From Pomphorhynchus laevis (Eukaryota; Acanthocephala; Palaeacanthocephala; Echinorhynchida; Pomphorhynchidae): a DNA stretch of 64,000 nt. Below, piece after piece: positions 1 to 11,340 of this stretch. A program made the position numbers and the translations under genes. The stretch is from positions 62,001 through 126,000 of the forward strand of contig WNNJ02001240.1 of NCBI GenBank assembly GCA_012934845.2, in the 5' to 3' direction. How positions within the stretch are numbered: the first letter of the stretch is position 1; each line of letters starts with the position of its first letter. Under the pieces are notes generated by a model. That model saw only the letters and a list, made by a program, of their open reading frames with translations, was not told the origin of the DNA and ran no database searches.

Positions 1-246
1 TAATAATGCAAATAGGGGTCTATAATAATGCAAATAGGGGTCTATAATAATGCAAAAAGGGTCTATAATAATGCAAATAGGGTCCATAATAATGCAAAAA
101 GGGTTCTATAATAATGCAAATAGGGGTCTATAATAATGCAAATAGGGGTCTATAATAATGCAAATAGGGGTCTATAATAATGCAAATAGGGGTCTATAAT
201 AATGCAAAAAGGGGTCTATAATAATGCAAAAAGGGGTCTATAATAA
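1..246. repeat. 22-bp minisatellite
   Basis: About eleven head-to-tail copies of a 22-bp unit (TATAATAATGCAAATAGGGG followed by TC). Copies differ mainly by A/T at one position and by the number of G residues. The array runs from the left window edge up to a non-LTR RT fragment, so its true length is unknown. Confidence 0.95.
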
Positions 247-249
247 TGA

Positions 250-823
250 AATACTCTGTAAACAATCGTTCGACCCCTCACTTCCTTCTAGCTATCGTCC
301 CATTTCACTTTGCCCTGTTCTTTTTAATCTCTTAGAACGCATCATTTTAATACAGATCAACGTTTATCTCTCTTCATCCAATATGTACCCTCCTTACCAA
401 TTCGCTTCTCGCTCTAATCACTATATCGAAATCGCCTGCATAAAAGTTTACGACTTATTCATTTCTCGTGACAAGGCTCTATATGGTTTTCTAATCTCCC
501 TCCACCTCTCCTCCACCGTTGATATGGTCGACAACTCCATCCTCCTTTCTAGCCTTCGTTATAATTATGGCTTTTATTTCTACTCCGTAGCATGTATTAC
601 CTTATATCTATCGGACCGTATTTTTCACATTTGTTCGAATTCATCATCATCCGCTTTCATCCCTATTTCCTCCAGATCCCACAATATTCAGTCCTTTAAC
701 TCCTTGCAATACACCGATAACATACTTGAGGTTAATAGGCAGTTAGATACGAATAATATTATTCGTGTCTATAATGTTCACCAACCTCACGAAAGTACCA
801 TCCTTTCGTTCGTCATCACATAG
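250..823 (+). pseudogene. Non-LTR retrotransposon reverse transcriptase fragment
   Basis: The frame reads a degenerate N-terminal half of a LINE reverse transcriptase. It has an SYRPISL motif, then a segment resembling the LLE..I..Q.. helix, then FASRSNH (usual form FG.R..hS) and VDMVDNSILLSSL, which matches the FDTVDH.iLL.kL block. The catalytic YADD box is not found; the later part drifts into a low-similarity QYTDN stretch near 710. It starts inside the minisatellite and has no endonuclease domain, so it is a 5'-truncated relic. The spacing of these blocks fits CR1, L2 or Jockey-type elements; I cannot choose between them. Confidence 0.7.
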
Positions 824-1860
824 AGTACCGTATCCAAGCAGATTTTCATTGCACCAATGAGAACTATTGAGATTAGAGAATATTTTGATAGTTTGTAGGC
901 AGTATTATGAGCTACAATAGGAGACTGACAAAATTAGTTGTCATTCGCACTCAACTTCTCTATTTATTTAGAGAAGTTCTTCTCTAATTAGTTGTCATCC
1001 GCACTCAAATTATCTATTTATTTAGACAAGTTCTTCTCTAATTTCTTCTCTAATTATTTCCATCCACACTCAACTTCTCTATCTCGATTTTATGCCTGCG
1101 GCACTTGATTCAACATACAAACGGTTGTGACTGACGCTGGTAAATAAACGACCGACAATGTCATATAGGACATTGTCTATCTTTTCGGGATGTTGTTCAC
1201 TAAGACGGCCTACTTGTATTTTGATTTTCGAATAGAGCTATCAACGCGTGAAATACTCTACCAAAGTCAATTTCTGCCTGTGTTTCATTCGATTCAAGAA
1301 AAAGCACTGAAATCATGAGTTTAATTTCTTAAAAAAAATTTAAACATATTTCAATTGACATGGTTCTTTATTATTGAATAGATTAAACAAAACGGTATTT
1401 TAAATAATAAGTTGTTCATTCGTATTAAGTAGATCAGAAATCAGACAGAACAACCTTTGTTGGTCATCACTGTGTATTAAAATAAATTAAAAATAAATTA
1501 GCAGTATTTAAACATGAACAAAATGGACAGATAAATTAGAGTATATACTGACTTTATATTCTTTTTTGTTAATTGTGATGAATTTATCTGTTGCCCATTG
1601 TTTTTATCTCATTCATTTATCTTATTGCGGCCTTTTAAATGGCTTGTGCTGCTTAAAACTAAACAAAACGTTTTTTAAATACTTGATAATGATCTCTTAT
1701 TGATAAAGAATTATTAGAGTTGGATCAAAGAAATAATGAACATTTTTATTTGAAATTTCGCTAATCTCTATTAGCATCTTCAGAAAATTCATTTGAAGAT
1801 AAATTCAAAATTTAAAATATTTAATTTAAAATTCTTTAAAAATTTCTTATATTTTGATTA
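824..1860. other. Non-coding stretch with a short 66-bp tandem repeat
   Basis: Bases 930-1085 hold about two and a half copies of a 66-bp unit carrying the words TTGTCATCCGCACTCAA and AGTTCTTCTCTAA. Near 1690-1790 lies a reverse-oriented copy of a short dispersed repeat also seen at 37.5, 38.2 and 43.5 kb. No gene is visible. Confidence 0.6.
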
Positions 1861-2370
1861 TAAAGTCAGACAAGTCGAGTGATCGTCAGGCAACATTAAA
1901 AGGACCGGAACGTTAAACGGAAATATTCGATCAGTAGCCGATGAGGTCCACCAATACTGAAATGTAGTGTACCGCTGTTAGCGTATAGATAGGATTAAAG
2001 TAGCGTGCAGAATAAAAATAGTTATCAAAATTTTAATAATAACAATGACTGCACAGGTATATCAATTTAAAATTAGAAAATGAACTATAGTTTGGTAATA
2101 GTAATTAATTGCAAAAATAGGTAGGTTTTCAAATTGAAGGTAAAACCTTTCCCTACTAACATTGATTTAATTTTAAATCAGAAATGATTTCAATTAATTT
2201 TGCAAAATTAAATTAAGTATTTCATTCAATCTAATTGTCAATAATGTCGACGAGTCGTCAGCCAACATTAAAAAGGACCGAAACGTGAAACAAAGGTATT
2301 CGATCAATAGTTGATGATGTCCACCAATACTGAAATGTAGTGTACTGCTGTTGGCTTATAGATATAATTA
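1861..2370 (+). repeat. Tandem dimer of 374-bp hammerhead-like repeat (family H3)
   Basis: Two copies of a unit lie 374 bp apart, with ribozyme-like cores at 1930-1976 and 2302-2350. The same unit recurs as a dimer at 6505-7045 and in reverse at 6245-6385. In each core a CUGAUGA-like box is followed by GGU..ACU, GAAA, a three-base-pair stem III around UAG, a GUA cleavage triplet and a CUGCUG strand that pairs with CAGUAG upstream of the box. The two cores here each carry damage (CCGAUGA and UUGAUGA). The consensus of the copies meets all type I hammerhead rules; single copies do not. Confidence 0.6.
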
Positions 2371-2734
2371 AAGTCAACAAAAATTTCAAATTAGTTACTT
2401 TTGGGGTAATCGAGCATTAAAAATAAAAATTGGATAGCAATCATATCAGGTCATTTGTGCTGGGATAATCGTTGACACATAAGCAAATTTTAAACATCAT
2501 TTGAGTTTTCTATTTGGATATCTATTTGAAATCTTTGGTATCTTTGATAAGGTTTCTTAATTCCGTTAGCATAGCCAAATATATTATATATTTAATAATA
2601 TATATTATATAATATATATAATAGTAATGCACGAATGTGCTGAGCAAACAACGGTTCAGGATTTCTTACGAAATACGGCATTTTTACTAAATGGTGTTGC
2701 TTGATAGACTGGACTTCGATTCACGACTTTCAAT

Positions 2735-2850
2735 CACCATGTCACTTCTAGACGACCCTTTCAGCATCGAAATGATGAGTACCTGGCAACACTCATCAGT
2801 AGAATGAGGTACACACTGGTCGTTTCGGTTGCCTGTGTGACATTGTGAAT
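2735..2850 (-). other. Hairpin and possible decayed hammerhead
   Basis: Contains a perfect 8-bp inverted repeat, TGATGAGT with ACTCATCA, separated by 10 bases. On the minus strand a CUGAUGA box is flanked by UCAUUCUA, which can pair with UAGAAGUGA after a GUC triplet, as in stem I of a type I hammerhead. Stem II and stem III are poor. The flanking words resemble the 15.8-17.3 kb array. Confidence 0.35.
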
Positions 2851-2921
2851 AAAGGCGTTTCCGACACTTTGCTTAATTGTCTGAGGCTTACGCTCTTAAC
2901 CAGATCGAATTGCTGTGCGGA

Positions 2922-2923
<2 letters not shown>

Positions 2924-2986
<63 letters not shown>
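2924..2986. repeat. (AT)n microsatellite
   Basis: About 28 uninterrupted AT dinucleotides. Confidence 0.97.
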
Positions 2987-2988
<2 letters not shown>

Positions 2989-3438
2989 CAGACTCTATTG
3001 TTTTAAAAATTAAGCAAATCGAAAGAAGTCAATGTAAAATTTTATTGTTACAAATGTTCGATCACTAATGCGATCATCATCAGGAATATGTTCCTGATAT
3101 ATATTATATATTTGATAATATGTTAAAATATTATTTTATATTATCTGTGACAACTATCGCATTATTTTATGATTTTGATAATAAATTATGTATTATTTTA
3201 TTTTTTAATTATTATATTAAAAAATAAATAATTATTATTAAATAAATAATAATAATTAAATAAATAATAAATAATTATTTTATTTATTATTTAATTTCAA
3301 AATAAAACTTATTCTTCCTATTATTTGACAATGTTTTAGAAAAGCTTAAAAATTCAATTTTTTCTACAAATACAGGCATTTTATCCGCTAGTATTTACAA
3401 TTAGTGTCTCGTAGACAATAATTCTTACCTGTGCAACA

Positions 3439-6400
3439 ATGCGAATGGTCAATATCTTGGTTGTTGTGTCTTTTGTAATTATGTTATTAGTAATGACCGC
3501 AACGTATAAATCTTTGATCAATAAGAATGAACAAGTCAAAAATGAACGTGAAATGTTACAGTTAATGGCTAATGAGGTAATGATCATGATTTTCTTAACA
3601 AACAAAAATACACGAACTAAATGATATAAGCACTTGAAATCAAATATTAAAAGGTCAGCGTTACTAATATGTTCCAGAAGTGTCCATGTTTGAATACATG
3701 CCTATGCTGAAGAAGCGTCCGTGTTGGAAGACATCAATGTAGAAAAACCCTCTATCGATAACTTCATGGTCTATAAGCGAGTAGTTGCAGAGCATGATTA
3801 TGCTCATTAGTCGTGACATAATAAGATTTATAAACCGTTGTGTTTGTGTTCCAGTTGTTGACATTTAGAACATGATAGTACAGTAGAGATTGTCCCGGTA
3901 CTTTATAAGACATTCCATTTTCCAGGGCCGCTTTCGAATTATCTTAATTGCAAAGAATACAGATTCGCACAAATGTTTTCTATTAACAACTATGTAAAGT
4001 CAAATAATTATTATTTTGAAAAATTGATTTGATATCGATTTTTCAGTTTATACGTGATAGGTTTTTTTCTTAAAAGCACACAGTCTAATTAATTAAATAA
4101 GCTAACGGAGTCTACGTATTTTATATTGAAATTTAAAATAATGCAAAATAAGAGTTAAATAGTTAAATAATATAAAATTAATTAATAATAAATAATTGTT
4201 ATAAGATTTTATATAATTTATATCAAGATGAATTATAAACTGAAATTAAAAATAAAAATCAATTTTTATGAATTGACTTATAAATAACAGACGTTGTATC
4301 AGAATAAGAATTAGAGGTCATCAGGAGGAACTGCTATGCTATCAGGTTTCGGCCCCTAACACCTCTACTCAACATAGCAGCGGGGCCAAATACATTCTAA
4401 TGGTGTATTTCCTCTGAAAAAACTATATAGTATCTTATTCTAATACAAAGTATATTATTTATTATCTATCCATAAAAATTTGCCACTTAAGAGTTTAAAT
4501 TTATTCTTTATATTATTGTGTTGATTTATATATTTTATTATTTTGTGCTTGATGTTATTTTTATGGTAACCTAGTTTAAAATATGTATCTATTAAATTAT
4601 TTAAATGATTTTAAATAAATGCAGTATCGTTACAAGTTGTTACAATTCTTAAAATTTCATTATTTAATGTATTATATTTTATATTATATGGTATGCATGA
4701 ATGCTCATGCAAAAATATGTTTCTTGCAAATTTAAATATGTCATCTTTACGATATAAATTAATAGTAGTTTTAGTTAATGTTAATTTAATGTTTATATCT
4801 AGATATACACCTTCTTTATTATTAATATTGGTTTTGTCAAGAATAAGGCTTTCTGAATAAATTTGTTCACTAATTGAATACAAATTGTTAGAGTTAAATA
4901 TACATGAATCATCAATGCATCGAAACATATATTTCATTTCTTTATATAATTTAGATTTAGTTTTTTCACAGTTATGAACAAATTCATATTCTATAAAGCT
5001 TAAAAACTTTAAAATTATCATTGTATTGTGTGGAACTGCTTGAAATTCCGAAGCACCATGCAACAAAACAAAAATACATGTCGAAATCGCTATCGTTTTC
5101 ATTGATAAAAATAACTCAATTTTTTTCTGAATTTAAATTTAAATTTAAATAATAAACAATTGAATTGATTTTTATGCAATCAATTTGTATGAATTAATGA
5201 AGCAATTAAAATTAATATTTAATTAAAATTAAACGTCGAAGTTGATAACGCTGAATTCTTCCAGGGGATAAATCAATATTTTATCAATAATGCGAATTTT
5301 ATATGATATATTAAATCAATTTGACTGTAATTTTTATTATTATGTACTCAGACATATTTTGTGTAATTTATAGCTTAAATCTTCTGAGAGATTAAACAAG
5401 CGTTGGGTTGATAGTATTAAACTGGAGATGCTAAAGCGTGAAGCAGAAAATAAAAAAACGTTGTCATTGCTGCAACAATCAGAATCGGAACTGCTAAAAT
5501 ATAACAAGAAGTTTAATGATCAAAATACTAAGCTGCAACAATTGCGAGATGAATTGGTGAAACTGACATTATTAGTATTGTTGTTTAATCATATTTAGAT
5601 TTAGGTTCAGTGCATTTCCATGTATCGGAAAATATACTCGGTTGAAAAAGAATTTGGTGATACTAAATCGAAAATCTTAAAAGGTAATGTAAATGTAATG
5701 AGCTGAAAATTTATTTTATTTTGTTACGCTTGTGTACATTTTAACTAATATTAATCAACAGTATTGATTTTATCATTGTTGACCAGAACACTTTTAACAA
5801 CAATAATATAGAACACTATAGAATGATAATGATTTTAGAATATAAAAGGCTTTGAAACACTGCGTTTAGTAGGAAAATGTAAAGACATAAAAAGGGGAAG
5901 GGAGTATCGGAAAAGAGAATAGAAGGGGATGGGGAAGTGGAAGAGCAAAGGGGAAGGGGGAAGTAACAAAGGATCAAACGGGTAAGGGTAAGGATAATTG
6001 GGAAGTGTGAAATGTGAAGAGGAATGTGTAAAAGGTAAGGGAGAGTGAAATAAGAGAGAAATATGAAGGGGAAAAGTAGAAATAGGAAGCAACTAGGGGG
6101 AAGAGTGAAAGGGGAAGGGATGCTAATTAATGTTAATTTATTATTTGGGTTTATTAGTGGAAATTTTAAGTTAATATGCCTGTGCAGCTATTGTTACAAT
6201 TGAAATTTTAATGACTACTTTTATTCTTTACGTTGCTTTAATCCCATCTATAAGCCAGCAGCGGTACGTCACATTTCAGAATTGCTGAACCTCGTCAACT
6301 AATGATCCAATACCTATGTTTCACGTCTCGGTCTTTTTATTGTTTGTTGACGATCTCTCGTCTCGTCTGCTTTTATTGGCAATTAGATATAATGAAAGAC

Positions 6401-8380
6401 TTTCGTCTTACATTTTGCGAATTTAATTAAAATCTACTTATTTCAAATTTAATAGACGAAATTTGCAAAATGTAAGACGAGTCTTTCGTTAAATCTAAAT
6501 GACAATAAAAGCAGACGAGTCGAGTGCTCGGCAGTCAACATTAAAAAGACTGAATGAAACGTGAAGCGTAGATATTGGATCAGTAGCTGATGAGGTTCAC
6601 CAATACTAAAATGTAGCGTACTGCTGTTTGCCTTTAGATGGGATTAAAGCGACGTGCAGAATTTCTATTGTAACAATGACTGCACATGTATACCAACTTT
6701 AAGTTAGGAAACAAACTATAGATGACTAGTTTGATATTAGTAATTATTTGGAAAAATAGCTGCGTTTTCAAATTGAAGGCAGAATTTTCCCCTACTAACG
6801 CTGATTTAATTTGAAATCTGAAATGATTTCAATTAAATTTGCAAAATGTAAGACGAAAGTCGTTTATTAAGTCTAATTGCCAATAAAAACATACGCGTCG
6901 AGTGATTGTCAGCCAATATTAAAAGAACCAAAACGTGAAACGAGAATATTGGATCAGTATTTAATGAGGTCCACCAATACTGAAATGTAGCGTACTGATG
7001 TTGGCTGATAGAAAGCATTAAAGTATCGTGCAGAATAAAAAATAGTCATCAAAATTTCAATATTAGTGGAAATTTATTTAATACTAAGAATTAAACACTT
7101 GCGAATTGATAAAGATAAGTCATGATTTGAAAATGTTTGGGCGAAATAACTTGTAAAAGATTGCGCAAGATTTTGTTTGATCAAAACGTCCACGTTTAAA
7201 TATTTATATGTAATATGAATTACTAGGTTGGCAATTAATTATTTTGGACGAGTTACTTTGAGCTTTAAAATTTCTTAATAGTTTTAATGATATTTACATC
7301 AAAAATACACATGTGTGCTTTTTGTTGTACTAATCGTTTAATATGACTCATGAGTGAGTCACTTATGATCATGAAAAGATCCAATTTTATCAATTAGAAA
7401 TCGGAAATGAAATATGGCAAAATAAATGAAAGTTATTGACGCTGCTTGCTATTCGAAAAACGTTTTGGGCAAATACTCTTTGTCCGACTTTTAATTTTCT
7501 TAAATGTTTAGGTTGATGTTAAGAATTTGTTATAACTGCCTCTTTGACTATCCTTCTTTTTTTGACTACCGCTTCGCTTACTCGTTGAAATCGCAAGTTA
7601 ATAGAACTGGGACATGCTATGATTATGTGTATAAGTGAACGTATTATTAAAGGATCAAGCTACATACCGCTGAAAATGTAATCACTGGGACGGTGAGGCC
7701 AGAAATCAGATCAGTTAAATGTGTATTCGTATTTTGTAATATTCGTTGCTCTGTTATCCCCCGCTTTGAGTTTTACTACTGACATTAAATTATTTTTTCT
7801 GTTCCTTAGCGGTAAAGCAATGCTGTGTCTGAACATTCCTATTAGATTAGTTAACTGAGTGTATGTATTCTGTGCAATAAATAAATTAAGAAATAATAAT
7901 TTAATCTTAAGAATTTCTATAATTCATATTTTTAGAGGTCATCAAGAGGAACTGATATGCTATCAGGTTTAAGGCTCTATGCGTTGAAGCAGCATATCAG
8001 CGGGGCCAAATACATTCCAATAATGTATGCCGATTTCTCAATGTGTGTTTGAGATTATCTTTGGGTATCTAAAGGTCGCATATGTTGTGCCAATGTAGAA
8101 AATATACATTTTATGTATCTCCTTTAAAGGTTTCGTATGATGAAATAGCTAACACTGCTGTTCATTGGTTATATATTATATTTTTGTCAATTAAATTTTT
8201 GATAAAAGTTTGATTTAACATTTAACTTTTTATAATTTAGATAGAGAAATAAAAAAAGTTTCTAACACAAGTTTTAGCGATGTCGAACATGTAAATATGA
8301 AATATAACGACGATGATGTGTCAAATAACTATAAGCATGCAATGGATCCTCCCGATTTAATGAACAATTCCGTCAAGTGA
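3439..8380 (+). CDS. Four-exon gene for a 179-residue type II membrane coiled-coil protein
   Basis: The exons are 3439-3576, 5374-5556, 5605-5683 and 8241-8380. Every border has GT/AG and the phases match (0, 0, 1), giving 540 nt and a TGA stop. Residues 1-3 are basic, residues 4-22 (starting VNILVVVSFVIML) are a single hydrophobic segment, and the next about 110 residues are charged, Leu-rich and coiled-coil-like (for example LKREAENKK, LLQQSESELL). The tail is acidic and polar (KYNDDDVSNN) and ends NNSVK. This layout is that of small Golgi type II proteins such as the GOLM1/CASC4 group, but I see no diagnostic motif, so the family is a guess. Intron 2 is only 48 nt, while introns 1 and 3 (1.8 and 2.6 kb) are filled with PLE and hammerhead repeats. 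An AATAAA lies at 8501. The start is the first ATG; a second ATG two codons later is also possible. Confidence 0.75.
4085..4480 (-). repeat. PLE terminal repeat with pseudoknot
   Basis: This is the sequence downstream of the PLE RT at 4611-5102. It begins (on +) with GCTAACGGAGTCTACGTATT, a word family that recurs at 18431, 23799, 24653, 25505, 37379 and 38581 and, inverted, at 19000 and 52150. It ends with the conserved pseudoknot at 4331-4387. It lies in intron 1 of the coiled-coil gene. Confidence 0.7.
4331..4387 (+). ncRNA. Conserved H-type pseudoknot of the PLE terminal repeat, copy 1
   Basis: Two interleaved helices are visible. CTGCTATG (4331-4338) pairs with CATAGCAG (4373-4380), and GGCCCC (4351-4356) pairs with GGGGCC (4382-4387). 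Copies at 7952-8007, 25727-25785 and (inverted) 18776-18835 keep the arrangement. In the 7.9-kb copy the first helix has changed on both sides, to CTGATATG with CATATCAG. The helix changes in the other copies are tolerated as G.U pairs on this strand. Confidence 0.6.
4611..5102 (-). pseudogene. Penelope-like element reverse transcriptase fragment
   Basis: From about residue 35 the frame reads FIEYEFVHNC, KEMKYMFRCIDDSCIFNSNN and DKTNINNKEGVYLDINIKL, which align block by block with the PLE RT copies at 17.5 and 52.6 kb. CIDD occupies the catalytic YIDD position, so one residue of the box is changed. The first 35 residues (STCIF, then a garbled stretch) sit where the other copies read GTCIF..VKGIPIGG, so a frameshift destroys the block before the palm motif. 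The fragment lies antisense within intron 1 of the coiled-coil gene. RT is followed by the terminal repeat at 4085-4480. No GIY-YIG domain is attached. Confidence 0.75.
5880..6120 (+). repeat. Polypurine tract
   Basis: About 240 bases that are almost entirely A and G, built from GGGGAAGG- and AAGAGG-like words without a fixed period. The complementary strand has an 85-codon open frame rich in Pro, Ser, Leu and Phe, which is a by-product of composition. It lies within intron 3 of the coiled-coil gene. Confidence 0.85.
6245..6480. repeat. Inverted H3 unit and inverted-repeat junction
   Basis: A reverse-oriented hammerhead-like H3 unit (6245-6385) faces the forward dimer that begins near 6505. 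The junction is a near-palindrome: the words around 6402-6430 (AAGACTTTCGTCTTACATTT) reappear as the reverse complement at 6450-6485. Confidence 0.6.
6505..7045 (+). repeat. Second tandem dimer of H3 hammerhead-like repeat
   Basis: Cores lie at 6579-6625 and 6952-7000, 374 bp apart. The first keeps the intact box CTGATGA, the CAGTAG/CTGCTG stem I and the stem III loop TAG, but has TAAA in place of GAAA. The second keeps GAAA but its box reads TTAATGA. The spacer (6715-6880) is the same as at 2090-2240. Confidence 0.6.
7915..8040 (+). ncRNA. PLE pseudoknot, copy 2
   Basis: CTGATATGC (7952-7960) pairs with GCATATCAG (7992-8000), and GGCTCT (7973-7978) pairs with GGGGCC (8002-8007) using G.U pairs that are possible only on the + strand. 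It is flanked by the same AGAGGTCATCA and CCAAATACATTC words as copy 1, without the rest of the terminal repeat. Confidence 0.55.
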
Positions 8381-10185
8381 TAATCACAATTGTCTTATTT
8401 GCAAACCATAACTAAAAGCTTTTAGTTGTTTTGATTCCCCTGTAAAATTTAAAAATGGTATTTTTATAAAGTCTTAATTTTTTCAATTAATATTATTTTT
8501 AATAAATTGATAAATTAAAAAATTAATTAAGACTTTTAAAATTAACGATTGAAAAATTTATAAATTGAAATCTAATTTTGCTGTTACACTAAAATCTATT
8601 TATTTTTTTAAAATTTTTAACAAATTTAAATAATTGAAAGATAATCAAATTTTAAAATTGATGTTAAAATATTGTTTATAAATTGAAATCTGATTTTGTT
8701 TTTACGCTAAAACCTATTTATTTTATAATTATTGTTTATATATAAAAATTTTGATAATTTTTATTTGGCATATACATTTACTTTGCAAATTAAAATCGAA
8801 CATTATTATATGGGATCCTTATAAACGTTAAAAATATCCAAAGAAACAAGAAAATATAGACAGCAGTATTAATCGTCATTGTAGCAGATACTGCCGTTTG
8901 GAATACTTACAGTTGTGCAACTACCAAGCGTTTGTACGCAGTTGTAAATCGGTTTCGCAACATCTACACCATGAAGTTTCTCTGCATCCAGCAATAGAGA
9001 GTATCTCCAACTGATAAGTCACCGCAACATGGCGAAACGACAGCATCATCTACACTGATGATATAATGAGTTAAAAATATCACTCATAAATTGAAATCTA
9101 ATTATGTTTTAAAGCGAAACTCTTTATTTTAAATGTTTCGCATATGTTGAAGATTTTATTAATTTTTGTTTGATATAAAATTTTACTTAACAAATTAATA
9201 AATAATTTGAATTAAAGTTTACTTGCAAAAAAGGTCTTAAAATAAACTTCTAAATGTTTATAAATCAAAAAATATTAAAAATAACAAAAATGATAAAATG
9301 GTATTTTTATTGTAATCTTTTGTTTTGGATAGACTAACGATAGAATGAGTAACTACTAAAATAGAAACTTCTTCTTTTAGTTCTCAATAATAATTTTCAC
9401 AAAAAAAATAATTTTTGTAAATTTTTATAATTCCCGACTGATTAAGAAATATTACGTTTAGGTTGAATAAAGCTGGCTTTAACGAGCCATCCTCGATATT
9501 TAATTTAAAACCGGAAGTCACCTACATTCGTATATCACTTAATAAAAAATATTTTTGATTCGTGTAATTCGGCAAAAGTATTCAAAATAAGAAATATTTT
9601 AGGTATTGATAAATAAATTAATTTATCAATAATTAATAATAAATAAATTTTTAACCTATAACATTTCACACATTTAATATCATTGTTTTTATTTTAATTA
9701 TTTTCTTGATGGATCAAGTAACTCTCAAAGTATTACATTAAATTGTTTGTATAAATTTATTTTAAACAGGTAAAAATTTAGGATCTAATTTTTTTAATTT
9801 TGACCCCTTGTTTTATCTAATAACTGATCAAATGACGAGTCCATTGCAACTCGTCAAATGTTGTAACTGATCAAAGAATGAATACAGAATCTTCAGGACA
9901 AAGATTGGAAATAGTTACAAGAATATGTCTTGAACTTGAACAATAAGCCATGAATAAGTCTGTCGATCATCACTTGCCAAAAACAAAAATTCTAAATTAA
10001 TATATTAGAAAATGACTAATACTTGATCGACACTCACCCTTTTAAAGCAGAGCTTTTGGACATGTTCGTTAGGACTTTGCGCTTGAATAGGACATAATTC
10101 AGAAAACTTTAAGTAAATGAATAGCTAAATATCCTGCAATACAAAAATACAGAAAAAATACAAAAATACGCAAAATTTATATTAA
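8381..10185. other. AT-rich intergenic DNA with a decayed H1 hammerhead
   Basis: Mostly AT-rich, with no coding frame. Bases 8965-9045 contain CTGCATCCAGCA, CTGATAA, a GTC..GGC stem II and CGAAACGAC in the order of the type III hammerhead family at 13.4 and 44-48 kb. The box and stem I are damaged. Nothing else is recognised. Confidence 0.45.
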
Positions 10186-10186
10186 T

Positions 10187-10864
10187 ACAAGGACAGTATA
10201 ATTGCAAGATATCAGGATCGGTTTTATCTTATTAAATGTGAAACATGCAGCAAGCAATATGTTGGTGAGAGTGGCATACTACTGAATCTAAGAATGAACA
10301 ACCAACGAAAAACATTAAGAATACGATATTGGAAATGACGATGTTGTAAAACCAGGGTAAAAAGTCCAGAGTACTAATGTGCGTGAGTAATCATAAGGAA
10401 AAAATGGCAATCTCAAATACGTGAGTCCAACATAAATAATTACTAGCGCATTTTGCAATTAAACACTTTCAAGTCCTATTACTGTAAAATAAATCGATAA
10501 ATAATTTTATAATTTTATATTATTGCTTATATTCACAATTTGCAAATTTTGAGTGTACATATAGAATAATTCTAAAATTAGAAAATACTTTTGTGCTCTA
10601 AAAATATTAATTGGCAGTTTTTTTTCAGTTCGTGATAACATAATGCATTCATTGATGGAGTATTTACAAAAATATGCACAAATTTGTAGTTCGTAAAGAA
10701 TTCGAGAATGCGTTCAAAAAAGTAAAATTTAGTTGTACTTTGCAATTGTTAGAGCAGATTTACTTTAACAATGATTTTTCAAAATCATCATTACAAAAAG
10801 TTTTTTAAAGTTTTTAGAAATTATAAATAAAAACTATTTTAAGATTTTATAAATGAAAAATTTA
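10187..10864 (+). repeat. Left arm of a ~675-bp inverted repeat
   Basis: This segment is the near-identical reverse complement of 19779-20459. The few differences seen include one inserted G and an A/T change near the start of the GIY-YIG fragment. The arms are about 9 kb apart. Confidence 0.9.
10192..10338 (+). pseudogene. PLE GIY-YIG endonuclease fragment
   Basis: The frame reads RFYLIKCETCSKQYVGESG followed by LNLRMNNQR, ending at TGA. YLIKC..C...YVGE.G is the PLE form of the GIY-YIG nuclease, with the Cys pair between the two Tyr blocks, and R....N.H (here R..NNQ) follows. The fragment covers only the N-terminal part of the nuclease. It lacks an RT next to it and lies in the left arm of an inverted repeat, with its mirror copy at 20305-20452. 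Confidence 0.75.
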
Positions 10865-11340
10865 AATTCCAAGAAATAAAGTGCATTATATGGTACTTAT
10901 TTATGTTGATAATAGAATTTCCTGATTTAATTAACAAAAATAGTTAATTTAAAACGAAATGTTAACAGTAATTTTTATTTGAATTTTTTAACTCTAATTT
11001 TTTCGTCTTTGTAAATATCGGAGTTTCTCACATCAAAAATAAGGATTCAATTAAATTTATATGCAATATAAATGAACTAAATTCATCAGTTACATAATAA
11101 AGTCAAATCGGTTACTTACCTGAATAGAGACAATGACGATGACCTTTCAAACGCACTTGTAACGAAATTCGTTTATTATATATAACCGTTGATTTAGTTG
11201 ATTTTTAATATGCTTTTAGCTTGTTTTTGAAAAGCACAACATATACACGGTATTCTATTAAATGATCCGAGCTAGTTGTTATAAGTGTAGGCTAAGTTGT
11301 ATAATAGACAGTTATTGTAATACAAATCGTACAATAAATG
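10865..11340. other. AT-rich DNA, nothing recognised
   Basis: No gene, hairpin or repeat was recognised in this stretch. Confidence 0.4.

Noticed and set aside
2877-3068. 63-codon open frame with an Ile-Tyr run
   Set aside because: The run is a translation of the (AT)n microsatellite; no start context or domain.
4316-4395. HDV-like ribozyme reading of the PLE pseudoknot
   Set aside because: Helix order on the minus strand is similar, but P3 and P4 are missing and covariation favours the opposite strand.
5835-6092. Pro/Ser/Leu-rich minus-strand open frame
   Set aside because: Direct by-product of the polypurine tract on the other strand.
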